A stretch of DNA of 64,000 bases from Candidatus Krumholzibacteriota bacterium. GTDB taxonomy: Bacteria > Krumholzibacteriota > Krumholzibacteriia > JAJRXK01. The stretch is from assembly GCA_029262065.1 (NCBI GenBank), contig JAJDAC010000005.1:104708-168707 (forward strand), given 5' to 3'. Below the pieces are notes generated by a model. It saw only the letters and a program-made list of their open reading frames with translations. It was not told the origin of the DNA and ran no database searches. Below, one piece after another: positions 1 to 9,100 of this stretch (the stretch's first letter is position 1; each line of letters starts with the position of its first letter). The position numbers were made by a program, and so were the translations under genes.

Positions 1-1454
1 TGACGCTCGGCGAATGACCTGCCGCCGACGCCGAAGGCCACCGCGGCCGCTACGGCCACCGCCCCCAGCAGCAACCCGAACGCCAGGTTGATGATGTCGC
101 TGGCCAGACCCATCTGACGCAGCGCCATCGCCGTCGTGAGCACCATCACCGCGGTCCGCGCGAAGATGGACATGGCATTCGCCTGGCGGGTGCCGCTGTC
201 GCGCACCAGTCCGCCGACGAAGTTGGCAACGAACATCCCCGCGCCCAGGATCACCACGCCCATGGCCACCTGGCCGGCGAACACGGTGAGGTCCCGAGCG
301 AGCGAAGCCACGGCGTCCATGCCCAACATGCGCAGCGATTCGGTCACGGCAAAGAGAAGAATGGCTACCAACACGATGGTTCCCATCACCTCAGATGGTG
401 TGCGAGCGCCGGGCTTGGCCGAGATTCCCAGCTTGCCCAGCACGTTGTCGAATCCGATTCCCGACAGCACGTTGGTCACCAGATTCGAAACCACGCGTCC
501 GATCAGGAACGACACCGCCAGGATCATCATGGCCGCGATAAGCGCGGGGAGCGCGCTCAGCATGGTGTTGAGCATGGCGCTGGCGGGTTGCGTGAGTGCA
601 TCGATCTGCAGCGCGTTGAGCGCGGCGATGAGTACGGGGATGAGGATGAACGCGTAGAGCACCAGCCCGATTGCGCCCGATAGGCGCTGCTCTCCGAGAG
701 CGGTGCCGATGCCAATACGATCGGCCAGGCGGTCGGCGCCGGCCGCAGCCAGAAGGCTGCTCACCACGCGTTGGACGATACGGGCCACGAACCAACCCAC
801 GACGAAGATCATGCCGGCCGCGAGCAGGTTGGGCAGAAAGCCCACCAGCCGGCTGGTAAGATCTTCGGCCGGGCCGAGCAATCCCGTCACTCCCAGCGCA
901 CTTATCACGCCCGGTAGGAAGAGCAGGAAAACCAGCCAGTACCCGGCGTCGGCCAGCGACTTCGAAACGGGTACGTTCGGCTTGTCGGACTCGGCCACCG
1001 AATCGCTTAGCCGCCGATCGAGATCGACGCCGCGCAGCACCCCGCCTACGCCCAGGCGTACCACCGTGGCCACGATCCAGGCCACTACCAGCAGGGCGCC
1101 CGCACCCAGTACCTTGGGCAGGAATACTGCCACCTGGTTCAGCATGTTGTTGAGTGGTTCGGTGATGAGGGTCAGGCCCAGGGCCTGGAAGAATGCCACC
1201 AGGGCGAGCAGCATGACCACCGCGTAGACGCCGCGTCCGATCAGTTGCCCCGACTCGACCTGCCTCTCTCCATCGCCGGTTCCCATGAAGCGGTCCAGCT
1301 TCTCGTCCAGATGCAATCTGCGGAAGGACGCGCGGACCACGCGCGAGAGAATGGCGGCTAAGACCCATCCAACAATGAGGATAGCCAGGGCCGCGAGTAG
1401 GTTCGGCGCGTACGCCCGAGTCGACTCGAGCATATTCGCTAAGAGATCGTTCAT
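1..1454 (-). CDS. TM-helix-repeat protein, mechanosensitive-channel-like (3' end outside window)
   Basis: The minus-strand frame opens at ATG 1454 (MNDLLANMLESTRAYAPNLL) behind an AAAGGA ribosome site and stays open to the window edge, so the C-terminus is missing. The protein is a series of hydrophobic helices, each followed by a short amphipathic stretch, for example ALAILIVGWVLAAILSRVVR, GALLVVAWIVATVVRLGV and AAGMIFVVGWFVARIVQRVV. This VGWxxAxxxxRxV pattern is the conserved TM-helix repeat found in MscS-related membrane proteins, and at least four or five copies are visible. It should be an inner-membrane protein, possibly an ion channel. The pore-forming MscS beta domain cannot be judged because the end is cut. 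The following gene (1648-4206) lies upstream on the same strand with a 193-base gap, so co-transcription is possible. Confidence 0.8.
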   Translation of the reverse strand, partial: MNDLLANMLESTRAYAPNLLAALAILIVGWVLAAILSRVVRASFRRLHLDEKLDRFMGTGDGERQVESGQLIGRGVYAVVMLLALVAFFQALGLTLITEPLNNMLNQVAVFLPKVLGAGALLVVAWIVATVVRLGVGGVLRGVDLDRRLSDSVAESDKPNVPVSKSLADAGYWLVFLLFLPGVISALGVTGLLGPAEDLTSRLVGFLPNLLAAGMIFVVGWFVARIVQRVVSSLLAAAGADRLADRIGIGTALGEQRLSGAIGLVLYAFILIPVLIAALNALQIDALTQPASAMLNTMLSALPALIAAMMILAVSFLIGRVVSNLVTNVLSGIGFDNVLGKLGISAKPGARTPSEVMGTIVLVAILLFAVTESLRMLGMDAVASLARDLTVFAGQVAMGVVILGAGMFVANFVGGLVRDSGTRQANAMSIFARTAVMVLTTAMALRQMGLASDIINLAFGLLLGAVAVAAAVAFGVGGRSFAER

Positions 1455-1647
1455 GTTTCGGATCCTTTGGTCGCCGCACCAAGAAGGCTCTCGATACGGA
1501 CAGCGAGTCAGGGGCCAAGGCGAGTCTCGGCCTGCCCGCCCGGCGCTGCCGGGCGAGTCTCTACCCTGGACAGAATCCGAGGCCAGGAAGTCACATTGGA
1601 GGGTCGGTGTTCACAGAATGGGCACCTTCCGATGCTCGCTCTTTGCC

Positions 1648-4206
1648 TCATTCGAACTCGAACGTCACCTGATATGACGCGCTTCTCTGGTACGATGCAG
1701 CGGAGTCGCAGTTTATGTTCTCGCTGTCGGATCCATAGATCTCGACCCGATACGAACCGGGAGTAAGGGACACCGCTTCGTCCAAATCGAGTCCGCCGTT
1801 CAGGCCGTCCCGCCACTCTGCGAAGACCTCGGTGCCGCGCCGCACGAACACGATCGAGCCGCCAACCAGCCTGCCCCGCACCCTGAGCAGGGTGGAGACC
1901 GGAACGTTCATGTCCACGTTTACGATGTACGAAACGTCGGACCGCGAAACGGCGATTGCAGCGTCGTAGTCTTCCAGAACGCAGTCACCCATTGAGCCCT
2001 CGAGCGTGGCCGATCCGTCCCAGTGGATCTTCTGCAGGTACTGGCCCGACGTGTCGTGAACCAGTTCCAGATCGCACGTGGCCGTGGCCGAAGCGCTGGC
2101 GGAAGCGCGGCCCAGCGTTGCCTGGGAGTTGCAATCCCACGCGAACTGGTGTCGTTCGTCGTGGGCCAGCGTTCGATAGTTCTCAGGAATGGCGGGATCG
2201 CCGCAGGGATCGCCCATGCTCGCCGGCGTTTCCTGGATGTCGTTGGCGTAGGCGCTGGTGAGCAGGAAGTGCCCGGCCGCAAAGGGCTTGATTCCGAACT
2301 CGGCCACGGTGACCTGGCTCTCGGCCGTGGCCACTGCGGTCGCCGTTTCCTCGGTTTGGTTGCCGAATGCGTCGGTCGCGGTGATGGTAATGTCGATGCG
2401 GCTGCTACCCGGATTCAGTCGGGCCAGGGTAATGAACTCGCCGTCCTGGTCGGTAAGTCCGGAGCTATCTTCCACGAAGCCGCCGGTGGTCGACAGCGAA
2501 ATTGAAATCCCCGCGCGGTAGTCGATGCTGCCATCTTCATTCCGTGTACCCGCCTTCACGCCCAGCGCATTGGCTCCGTCGGGCGAGATCGAGCCGGCAA
2601 AGCTCACCTCCAGCCCCAGTGGCTGGCGCACGCGAACCTGTACGTTGTTGGAAGCCACGATGTCCTCGCCAAAGGCCCCCGCGTTGTATTCGAAAACGCC
2701 CAGGTTGATGCCAATGGCATCGTCGTCCGACGATGGCTGCACGAAGACCGATGCGTCGCCCTGCGTGGCGCGCGCTTTCCATTCACCCACCGCGGAATCG
2801 ATGTCCAGCAGGTTGGTGTTGAGCGTCCTGGCGTCGAACAGAATGGGATTGTCCAGTACCGCGGTCCATTCGATGTCGGGCACTTCGTACAGCTCGGCCG
2901 GCGTCAGCAGTTCGGGGTGTTCCTGCGAGTAGCCGTTGATCAGTCCGTTGATGGTGTTCACGACCCGCACCGAGATGCCCAGCACCAGCTGATAGTCGAC
3001 ATCGTCGGTCGGAATGAAGATCCCGACGCCGTTGAGAAGCTGGGTGATGAAGTCATTCAGCGTGGTCGCGGGTGGATCGTTGGAAACGTTGATGCGCCGG
3101 CTTGACTGGGTGTAGTCGCCGTCGCTGAGTTCGGTTTCCGCCAGGCTCAGCTCGATCGAATCGACTCGGGTGGGCATGAGCGCAACCAGGTGCTTGCTCA
3201 AGATGAAGTCGCTCAGCGCGTACACGAAGTTCGCGATGCCCATGACACGTGCCACGATGGTTCCCCGCAATGGGCCACTCAAGAATCGCTGTACCAAGAG
3301 TGAAATGGTGCCGCCGACGGCGTTGACCCCCGCCACCCCCTGCGACAATCCGTGCAGGTACCACTCGGCGTAGCGCTTGGAGTACACGCTGAATTGCATC
3401 AGCAGAGCCAGCTCGGTGTCGTCCAGCTCGATCGCCGACTTCCCGCGCGTGGCCAGCTTCGAGGCCACCGGTGCACTGAGCGAGGCCAGCTCGGTCATCT
3501 GTTCGGGAAGGTCCGTCGCACCCCACAGGTTGTCGAGCAGAGCCAACTGCTTCTCGTCCATGGCCGCCAGTTGTCGTTCCAACGCGTCTTCGCCCTCTCC
3601 GAACAGCATGGAGCGCAGCAACGGGACGATGGTGACCATCGCCTGCTCTTCGACGCCAGGCTGGATCGGCAAGCTGTTCAGGATGGTGTCCCAAGAGTCC
3701 AGGTATGACTCCATGGCCGCCAGCACCCGCGCGGACGCCCCCGGATCGGGTTCGGGAACGAGCACGTTGACCGCCGCCGGTAGTTCCACTCGCGAGCCGT
3801 CGGGGAACTGGAACGTGACGTCCATGGGCGCGTTGCTTGGAATCACCCGGAATGTTTCGAGGTCGACGTTCAGCGGCGGCATGATGTGGACTTCGCCGTT
3901 CTCGTTGCGAAGGAGCAGCGTGGGTTCGCCGTCGATCTCTACCTGGACCTGGTCCAGATCGACCTGCGCGGGGTCGAGGCCGGTTATCCGTACGGTGGAT
4001 CCGGCGGGGGCCGCGGGCTCGGCCAGGGTGAGCTCGGGCGGGCTGGGTGTGGTTGGGGGAGAAGCAACGTCGCTTCCGGAGCAGCCCACGATGGTAGCCA
4101 GGAAGACCACCAGGACCACCTGGATCGCCAGGCCCGGCAGGCCCGGCAGGCCGGGTAGAACCGGCAGGACCGGCAGAATGATTGGGTTCGGTCGGTTGCG
4201 TAGCAT
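1648..4206 (-). CDS. Large lipoprotein with N-terminal IPT/TIG-like domain
   Basis: 852 residues with a lipoprotein signal: a hydrophobic stretch ending LATIVGC, with the lipidated Cys near residue 42, then a Pro/Thr/Ser-rich linker. Residues about 58-110 (LAEPAAPAGSTVRITGLDP...) resemble an IPT/TIG Ig-like fold. The middle (about residues 150-350) is predicted mostly helical, and the C-terminal half contains Ig-like beta segments. The extreme N-terminus is unusual: it encodes LPVLPVLPGLPGLPGL from short DNA repeats of a ggcaggccc unit at about 4134-4180. No catalytic motif was recognised. It is probably anchored in the outer membrane facing the periplasm or the surface. ATG 4206 is used; the repeat-rich leader makes the exact start uncertain. 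Confidence 0.72.
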   Translation of the reverse strand: MLRNRPNPIILPVLPVLPGLPGLPGLAIQVVLVVFLATIVGCSGSDVASPPTTPSPPELTLAEPAAPAGSTVRITGLDPAQVDLDQVQVEIDGEPTLLLRNENGEVHIMPPLNVDLETFRVIPSNAPMDVTFQFPDGSRVELPAAVNVLVPEPDPGASARVLAAMESYLDSWDTILNSLPIQPGVEEQAMVTIVPLLRSMLFGEGEDALERQLAAMDEKQLALLDNLWGATDLPEQMTELASLSAPVASKLATRGKSAIELDDTELALLMQFSVYSKRYAEWYLHGLSQGVAGVNAVGGTISLLVQRFLSGPLRGTIVARVMGIANFVYALSDFILSKHLVALMPTRVDSIELSLAETELSDGDYTQSSRRINVSNDPPATTLNDFITQLLNGVGIFIPTDDVDYQLVLGISVRVVNTINGLINGYSQEHPELLTPAELYEVPDIEWTAVLDNPILFDARTLNTNLLDIDSAVGEWKARATQGDASVFVQPSSDDDAIGINLGVFEYNAGAFGEDIVASNNVQVRVRQPLGLEVSFAGSISPDGANALGVKAGTRNEDGSIDYRAGISISLSTTGGFVEDSSGLTDQDGEFITLARLNPGSSRIDITITATDAFGNQTEETATAVATAESQVTVAEFGIKPFAAGHFLLTSAYANDIQETPASMGDPCGDPAIPENYRTLAHDERHQFAWDCNSQATLGRASASASATATCDLELVHDTSGQYLQKIHWDGSATLEGSMGDCVLEDYDAAIAVSRSDVSYIVNVDMNVPVSTLLRVRGRLVGGSIVFVRRGTEVFAEWRDGLNGGLDLDEAVSLTPGSYRVEIYGSDSENINCDSAASYQRSASYQVTFEFE
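4134..4180. repeat. Short tandem repeat inside a signal-peptide coding region
   Basis: Imperfect units of ggcaggcccggcaggcc and ggcaggacc are reiterated here and encode alternating Leu-Pro/Gly-Leu residues just before the hydrophobic core of the lipoprotein signal. Such repeats are prone to copy-number slippage and could change the length of the leader in steps of whole codons. Confidence 0.55.
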
Positions 4207-4350
4207 CGGACGACTCCATGCGTTGACGTGCCTGTAGGGAGCGGAAACCCCGGTTGGGTCTTCCCCTCCTCAATCCGAACACGACAACGGGAGCTGAAAC
4301 CCGACAGTCAAAAAGAGGCCAGCAATGTATTGGGTGTACTCAAAGATTAT

Positions 4351-4797
4351 TCAATCGAGTGTCAGGTTGAACGAATACACCAGCGCCTGTTCGTCCTTGC
4401 CGCCAGCGTTGGCGTACAGATTTCTGGCTGGCTCGTTGTCGGGCTCCGTGGTAACCCACGCTTCACGACATCCGAGTTCCCGGCCCAGCTCGAACAACGC
4501 TTCCAATAGCCTCCGCCCGATTCCCTTTCGCTGGTAGTCCGGCGCGACGCCTACTTCGTTGATCCACAACTCAACCGGCTTGTCAGGATGGATGTAGTCG
4601 ATGGCCGACGCCATGCCTACCACCGTGCCTTCCGCCATCGCGACCGCCAGATGGTGGCGGGGGTCGGCCAGGAATTCTGCGCTCAGTTTCGGATGCACGG
4701 GATTGTCGAACACACCCGGAGCGACGCTGTCCAATACGTGGGAGTCGCTTGATTTCAAGATGCGAACTTCGATGTTCGGCGGTGTAGTGGGCTTCAC
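4351..4797 (-). CDS. GNAT family N-acetyltransferase
   Basis: 148 residues, the usual size of a single-domain GNAT enzyme. Motif A is clear at about residues 80-102: INEVGVAPDYQRKGIGRRLL, in which Q-R-K-G-I-G forms the acetyl-CoA pyrophosphate loop. The C-terminal EAWVTTEPDNEPARNLYANAG segment matches motif B, with the xNxPAxxLYxxxG signature seen in AAC(3)-I-like acetyltransferases. It would transfer an acetyl group from acetyl-CoA to an amine; the substrate cannot be told from sequence, and aminoglycoside resistance should not be assumed. It is cytoplasmic and has no signal peptide. It is flanked by a relic of a kinase gene (4854-4935). Confidence 0.85.
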   Translation of the reverse strand: MKPTTPPNIEVRILKSSDSHVLDSVAPGVFDNPVHPKLSAEFLADPRHHLAVAMAEGTVVGMASAIDYIHPDKPVELWINEVGVAPDYQRKGIGRRLLEALFELGRELGCREAWVTTEPDNEPARNLYANAGGKDEQALVYSFNLTLD

Positions 4798-4853
4798 TGC
4801 GTCTCATCCCTCGATCGTTGAAGTCGAAAATATTGAAGCCTTACCCCGGCGGT

Positions 4854-4935
4854 TCATCGTATCACCGGCCGCTCTAGCTCGTCCAATCACCCTACCAGCA
4901 CTACCACCTCGGTCGCACCTACTTCGGCGACAGCC
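4854..4935 (-). pseudogene. C-terminal relic of a kinase-PD40 gene
   Basis: Read on the minus strand this stretch gives VGATEVVVLVG, then a stop, then LDELERPVIR and a stop. The C-terminus of the intact kinase-PD40 protein at 25091-27790 reads NATEVTVLVNWLDELERLVPR in two overlapping pieces. The alignment is continuous at codon level, and the Trp codon corresponds to TGA at 4887-4889. No further propeller sequence was recognised upstream, so only about 27 codons survive. Confidence 0.6.
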
Positions 4936-4961
4936 CCGCCGGTGCCCTGAACGAGTGCCGA

Positions 4962-5942
4962 TCAGAAAACGTCCGCCCGGAACAAGACAATGGTCAGGTA
5001 TCCACCGTATCCCAGAAGCAACAGCAAGCCTTCGAGGCGCGAAATACTTCCCCCTGACCGAATCATCGGAACGAGAGCAAGGGTGGCCAGCACCATGATC
5101 GGCACGTCGAATGCGAGAATCTGAGGGCTCAGCGTTTGCGGACGAACGATGGCCGATATACCCAGAATCCCGAACACGTTGAAGATGCTCGAACCGATGA
5201 TGTTGCCCACGGCGATATCCGGGTTTCGTCTTCCCGCGGCCACGATCGAGGTTACGAGTTCGGGCAGGGACGTCCCCACGGAAACAACGGTCAGCCCAAT
5301 CATCAGTTCGGACATGCCGGCGGCTCGCGCCAGCGTCAAGGCAGAACCAACGAATGCCCTCGACCCAAGAACGAGAAGGGTCAGCCCTCCGGCTACCAGG
5401 ACCACGTTCACCCAGGTCTGGTCCAATGCTCTGAGCTTCGGAGTTTCGACTGTATCCAGGAGTTCATCTTTGGCCATCTGGGTATCTTGTGAACTCGCTC
5501 GCCGACTGGACCGGTAGGCGACGAGCAGGTAGATAACCAGCGAGGACACCAGCAGCACACCCGCGCCCCTCGGCAGCGTGCCGCCGAACCCCAGGCTCAA
5601 CCAAGGTGCCGCCGCAGCCACAACCGCAACCGCGAGGTCTCGGCGCAGCGCACGAAGGTGCGCACGAATTGGATGAATGAGGGCGGTAATCCCGACGACC
5701 ACACCGATGTTGAAGATGTTGGAGCCAATCACGTTTCCCACGCTCACGTCGGTCGACCCTTCCAAGGTCGCGACGACACTCGCAGCAAGCTCCGGACTCG
5801 ACGTGCCGAACCCGACAATGGTCAGGCCAACGAAAAGCGGCGACAGTCCCATGCGTAGCGCAAGGAACGAAGCCCCCCGAACGAGGGCTTCGGCCCCGAG
5901 AGTGACCACACCAAGTGATACTATGAGAGAGATCCATTCCAA
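4962..5942 (-). CDS. Sodium/calcium exchanger family (CaCA) antiporter, YrbG-like
   Basis: Two homologous halves of five predicted helices carry the alpha-repeat signatures of the CaCA superfamily: GFGTSSPELAASV followed by NVIGSNIFNIGVVVG in the first half, and VGTSLPELVTSIV followed by NIIGSSIFNVFGILG in the second. The acidic residues in the (S/L)PEL motifs bind cation. It is an inner-membrane antiporter exchanging Ca2+ (or another cation) for Na+ or H+. TTG 5942 is preferred because GAGGAA lies five bases upstream and the protein then begins LEWISLIVSLG like its relatives. The longer alternative is GTG 5990, adding a charged leader (MGESKNGSTRRKRGTT) that is atypical for the family. Cytoplasmic charged loop lies between the halves. 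Confidence 0.88.
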   Translation of the reverse strand: MEWISLIVSLGVVTLGAEALVRGASFLALRMGLSPLFVGLTIVGFGTSSPELAASVVATLEGSTDVSVGNVIGSNIFNIGVVVGITALIHPIRAHLRALRRDLAVAVVAAAAPWLSLGFGGTLPRGAGVLLVSSLVIYLLVAYRSSRRASSQDTQMAKDELLDTVETPKLRALDQTWVNVVLVAGGLTLLVLGSRAFVGSALTLARAAGMSELMIGLTVVSVGTSLPELVTSIVAAGRRNPDIAVGNIIGSSIFNVFGILGISAIVRPQTLSPQILAFDVPIMVLATLALVPMIRSGGSISRLEGLLLLLGYGGYLTIVLFRADVF

Positions 5943-6009
5943 CGTGGTTCCTCGTTTCCGCCGGGTGCTGCCGTTCTTGGATTCTCCCACAAGCTCCGGA
6001 CATCAGAAA

Positions 6010-6035
6010 GCCCCGCCTCCAAACGGAGACGGGGC
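6010..6035 (-). terminator. Rho-independent-type hairpin
   Basis: GCCCCGcCTCC-aaac-GGAGaCGGGGC forms an 11-base-pair stem with one mismatch and a four-base loop; on the minus strand it is followed by TTTCTG. It lies about 110 bases downstream of the subtilase stop codon at 6144 and just upstream of the antiporter gene, so it probably separates the two transcripts. Confidence 0.6.
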
Positions 6036-6089
6036 CACTTTCTTGTCTGAATCGGAACGGCCTCACGGACCATTCTCGACGAACTCTAT

Positions 6090-6144
6090 CGACGGATTCC
6101 GTCGACAGACTCTACATGTCGACAGACTCTACATATAGTCTGTC
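6090..6144. repeat. Tandem 17-bp duplication with nested palindromes
   Basis: gtcgacagactctacat occurs twice head to tail (6101-6117 and 6118-6134). It is preceded by a perfect palindrome CGACGGA-t-TCCGTCG (6090-6104) and followed by agtctgtc (6137-6144), which pairs with gacagact of the second copy. The block abuts the stop codon of the subtilase gene and can fold in several ways, so it may assist termination or protect the mRNA 3' end. Confidence 0.55.
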
Positions 6145-9100
6145 TACTTGAGCAGAACCATCCGTCCCTTATCCAGGGTTTCTCCACCCATCTCCAGTTG
6201 GTAGTGGTAGGTACCACTCACCACCTGCTCGCCGCGGTTGTCGGTGCCGTTCCACACCAGCATGTGCGTTCCCGTGGACAGAGTCTGTCCACCCAGCACA
6301 CTCACCAAACGACCCGCCACATCGTAGATGCGAACGTTCGCCACGCCCGAGCGCGGCAGATCGAATCGGATCTCCGTCATGGGGTTGAAGGGGTTGGGAT
6401 AGTTCGCCAGGTTCACGCCGCGGAACACATACGTGCCGCTCGGTGCGCCACCCTGACTGTTGATCTCGGCCGTGGGCATCTGCACGTCGGCGCCGTCGAC
6501 CCGCACCCCACGCAACCTTGTCGTAGTCGTTGCATCACCAGCGATGGCGATGGAAGGCGACTCGACACCGGCCGAAAGCAGCTGGGCCGGTCGTAGGTAC
6601 AGTTGAGCCGGCGCGGCGTTGGTAACCTGCAGTCGCACGCTGGCCAGTACCAAAGACTGGCCGTTCTCACCGCGCACCACGCCGCCGGTTCCCACTACAT
6701 GATCGCCACCGCTTCCCACATCCAGGGATGCATCGGGCAGCAACCACTCCAGCACCCTGACGTTGTCGGAGGTCTCGAGCGACCCCTCCCAACCCAGAAT
6801 GCCTTCCGCCGTTGCGGGTCCCTTCAGAACCACGTACGCCGAGACCGTGCGGCCGGGCTCCAGCGAGGTTACGCGCTGGGTGCCGGCCTGGTCGAAGTAC
6901 AGGCCCATGTCGTCCAGGACCACTGCGTCCGAGGTTGCAACGGCTGACTTGCTCAGGCAGGCCGCGCCCACTGCGTTGGCGAGTTGGCCCACGTCGACCA
7001 GGTTTAGGGTGCCGTCCCAGACGAAATCGCTTCGGTAGTTGTATGCACCGCCGAAGTCGTTCGCGAACTCACCCACATCGATCAGGTTCACGTCCAGATC
7101 ACCGTTGATGTCGGAGCTGTTGGAAAGCAGACTACCGGTCCCGGTGAAGATCGCCGACACGGATGGCACGTAGTCCATACTCACCTCGGTGAAGAACGAC
7201 CCACCCGCGCTGAGGGCCTGACTGAACAAGGTCGTTCCCGTTCCGTCGGTCGGACCGTCGGCCGTGGCCCCATCGGGGCATGTGATGAACGAAGCGCCCG
7301 TCAGATAGATTTCCGAAGCGGGAATTCCAACCAACGGCAGGCCGCCGGGGCTGCTGAGCACGTTGACGGTGAACGATCCATCGGCGGGAACCGCGAGGTC
7401 TCCCGGAGTTCCGGACCAGAGCCAGGCCTGGTTGATCGGCGTGCCCGATCCATCCGGAACGCTGTACACCGACTTCTCCCCGGGAACGGGAAGGTCAATC
7501 GTCATCTGCACGGCGGGACGGACACGCAGCGTGACCTCTATCGGCCCAGTGCCTTCCAACGGATGGCGGACGACGGTAAGCCCGTACCATTCGGCACTGG
7601 TCGAAGCCACGTCAATGAACGCGAATCCGCTGGGGTCCGTGGGGACCTGGGCGAGGGCCGCGGCATTGTTGCCGATGGTGAACGTGGGATCATAGACGTT
7701 CAGCGTTACCGGTTGCGTCGCGCCGGTCACTTCCACCGAGACCCTGAACGTCGCGGCGGCATCGGGGGAGCGTATCTCGCGCACGATCAGCATCTCGTCG
7801 TTGGCCAGGGGTACCGATTCCGTAGCGCCGTTGTCGACGAAGTACGGAGTTCCCGAGTACCTGGTCTCGACGAAATACGACCCGGTCCCACCCAGATTGT
7901 AGACGGCGACCTCATGGGCTGTACCAACCGTGTTGTCGTTCACGAGAACGAAGTCAGTCGCGCCCGGTCCGCCCGCCGACCAGATCCCCGTCCAGCTGCC
8001 TGAGTCGAGGCCGGTGAACACATCTGTCGATGGGTTCATCAAATAGGGGTCGTAGTTGTCCGCCAGGCTGGCGGCGTGCGTAGCCACCGCTCGCCAGTAT
8101 CCTGCGCCAAAATCTGCTGGCATGCCGACGGCATCGTTCAACGATTCGGCGACGTTGCCGCTGGCAATCACCACGAGGTTGTCCGCGGTGAAAACCGGAG
8201 GTGCGGCCCGTGAGGCCAGGGTGTTTGGCGTCATGTCAACCGGGGTCCATACGTACTGACGTCCGAAGTTGTTGTTCGTCTCGTCCGGCTCGGGAAAATC
8301 GTTCGGATCGTCAAGCAAGACGGTCACCGCGTGGCGGCCGCCGGTCACGGATTGCCCGGCGTTCAGAAAATGAAATCCGCCGCCGATGCCGGTCGCAGCT
8401 GCGGAGAAGGCGATACGGTTGACACCGTCGATACGCGTCCACCACTGCATACCGGCCATGGAGGTTGCGTTGCCGAAGTTGCGGAACGCGCCGTTCAGGT
8501 ACGACGTACCGTCACCGGTCAGGGTTGCGGGAACCGGCACACTGCCGAACGTACTCGTGGCTACTTCGCGCGGTACGACCGGGTCGAACCATCCCGCTTC
8601 TTCAAACGCCACGAAGTCCGGTTGCGCAAGCGCCGCGCCCGCGTTGACCAGACCGTACCCGGAGTAGCGATCCCAGCCCGCGCCGGCTTCCACGTTCACC
8701 ACGTCGGTAGCGGTGGCAACCAGCTGCGCGCGTACCTGGGCGTTGGTCCAGGCGGGATAGGCCGAGCGCAGTAGCGCGACTACGCCGGCGGCGTAGGGCG
8801 TGGCGCATGACGTTCCGTTGAACCAGTCGCTGTAGTCGCCGGGATCGTATGCCAGTGCACCCTGGATGTCGGTGGTGGGCAGGATCGTCGGCGCAATGAC
8901 GTCCACCGCATTGACCGCGTCCTGCGTGTTCACACCGTAGCTGGATCCCCACCAACGCTCACCGTCGCAGGTGTAGCTGTTGGGATCGGTGACCACGCCA
9001 GGATTCACCTCGGCGCCGTTCGAACTGCTTCGCTTGCGGTCTCCACAAGGAGATGCCGCGCCCACGGCGATCACGTTGGTGTAGGCCGAAGGGTACGAAA

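Noticed and set aside
391..1518. 375-codon minus-strand frame over the first gene
   Set aside because: The other minus frame encodes clear TM-helix repeats and starts at 1454 with a ribosome site. This one is Arg/Gly-rich.
3053..4282. 409-codon minus-strand frame overlapping the lipoprotein gene
   Set aside because: Arg/Gly/Pro-rich shadow; the lipoprotein frame has a lipobox.
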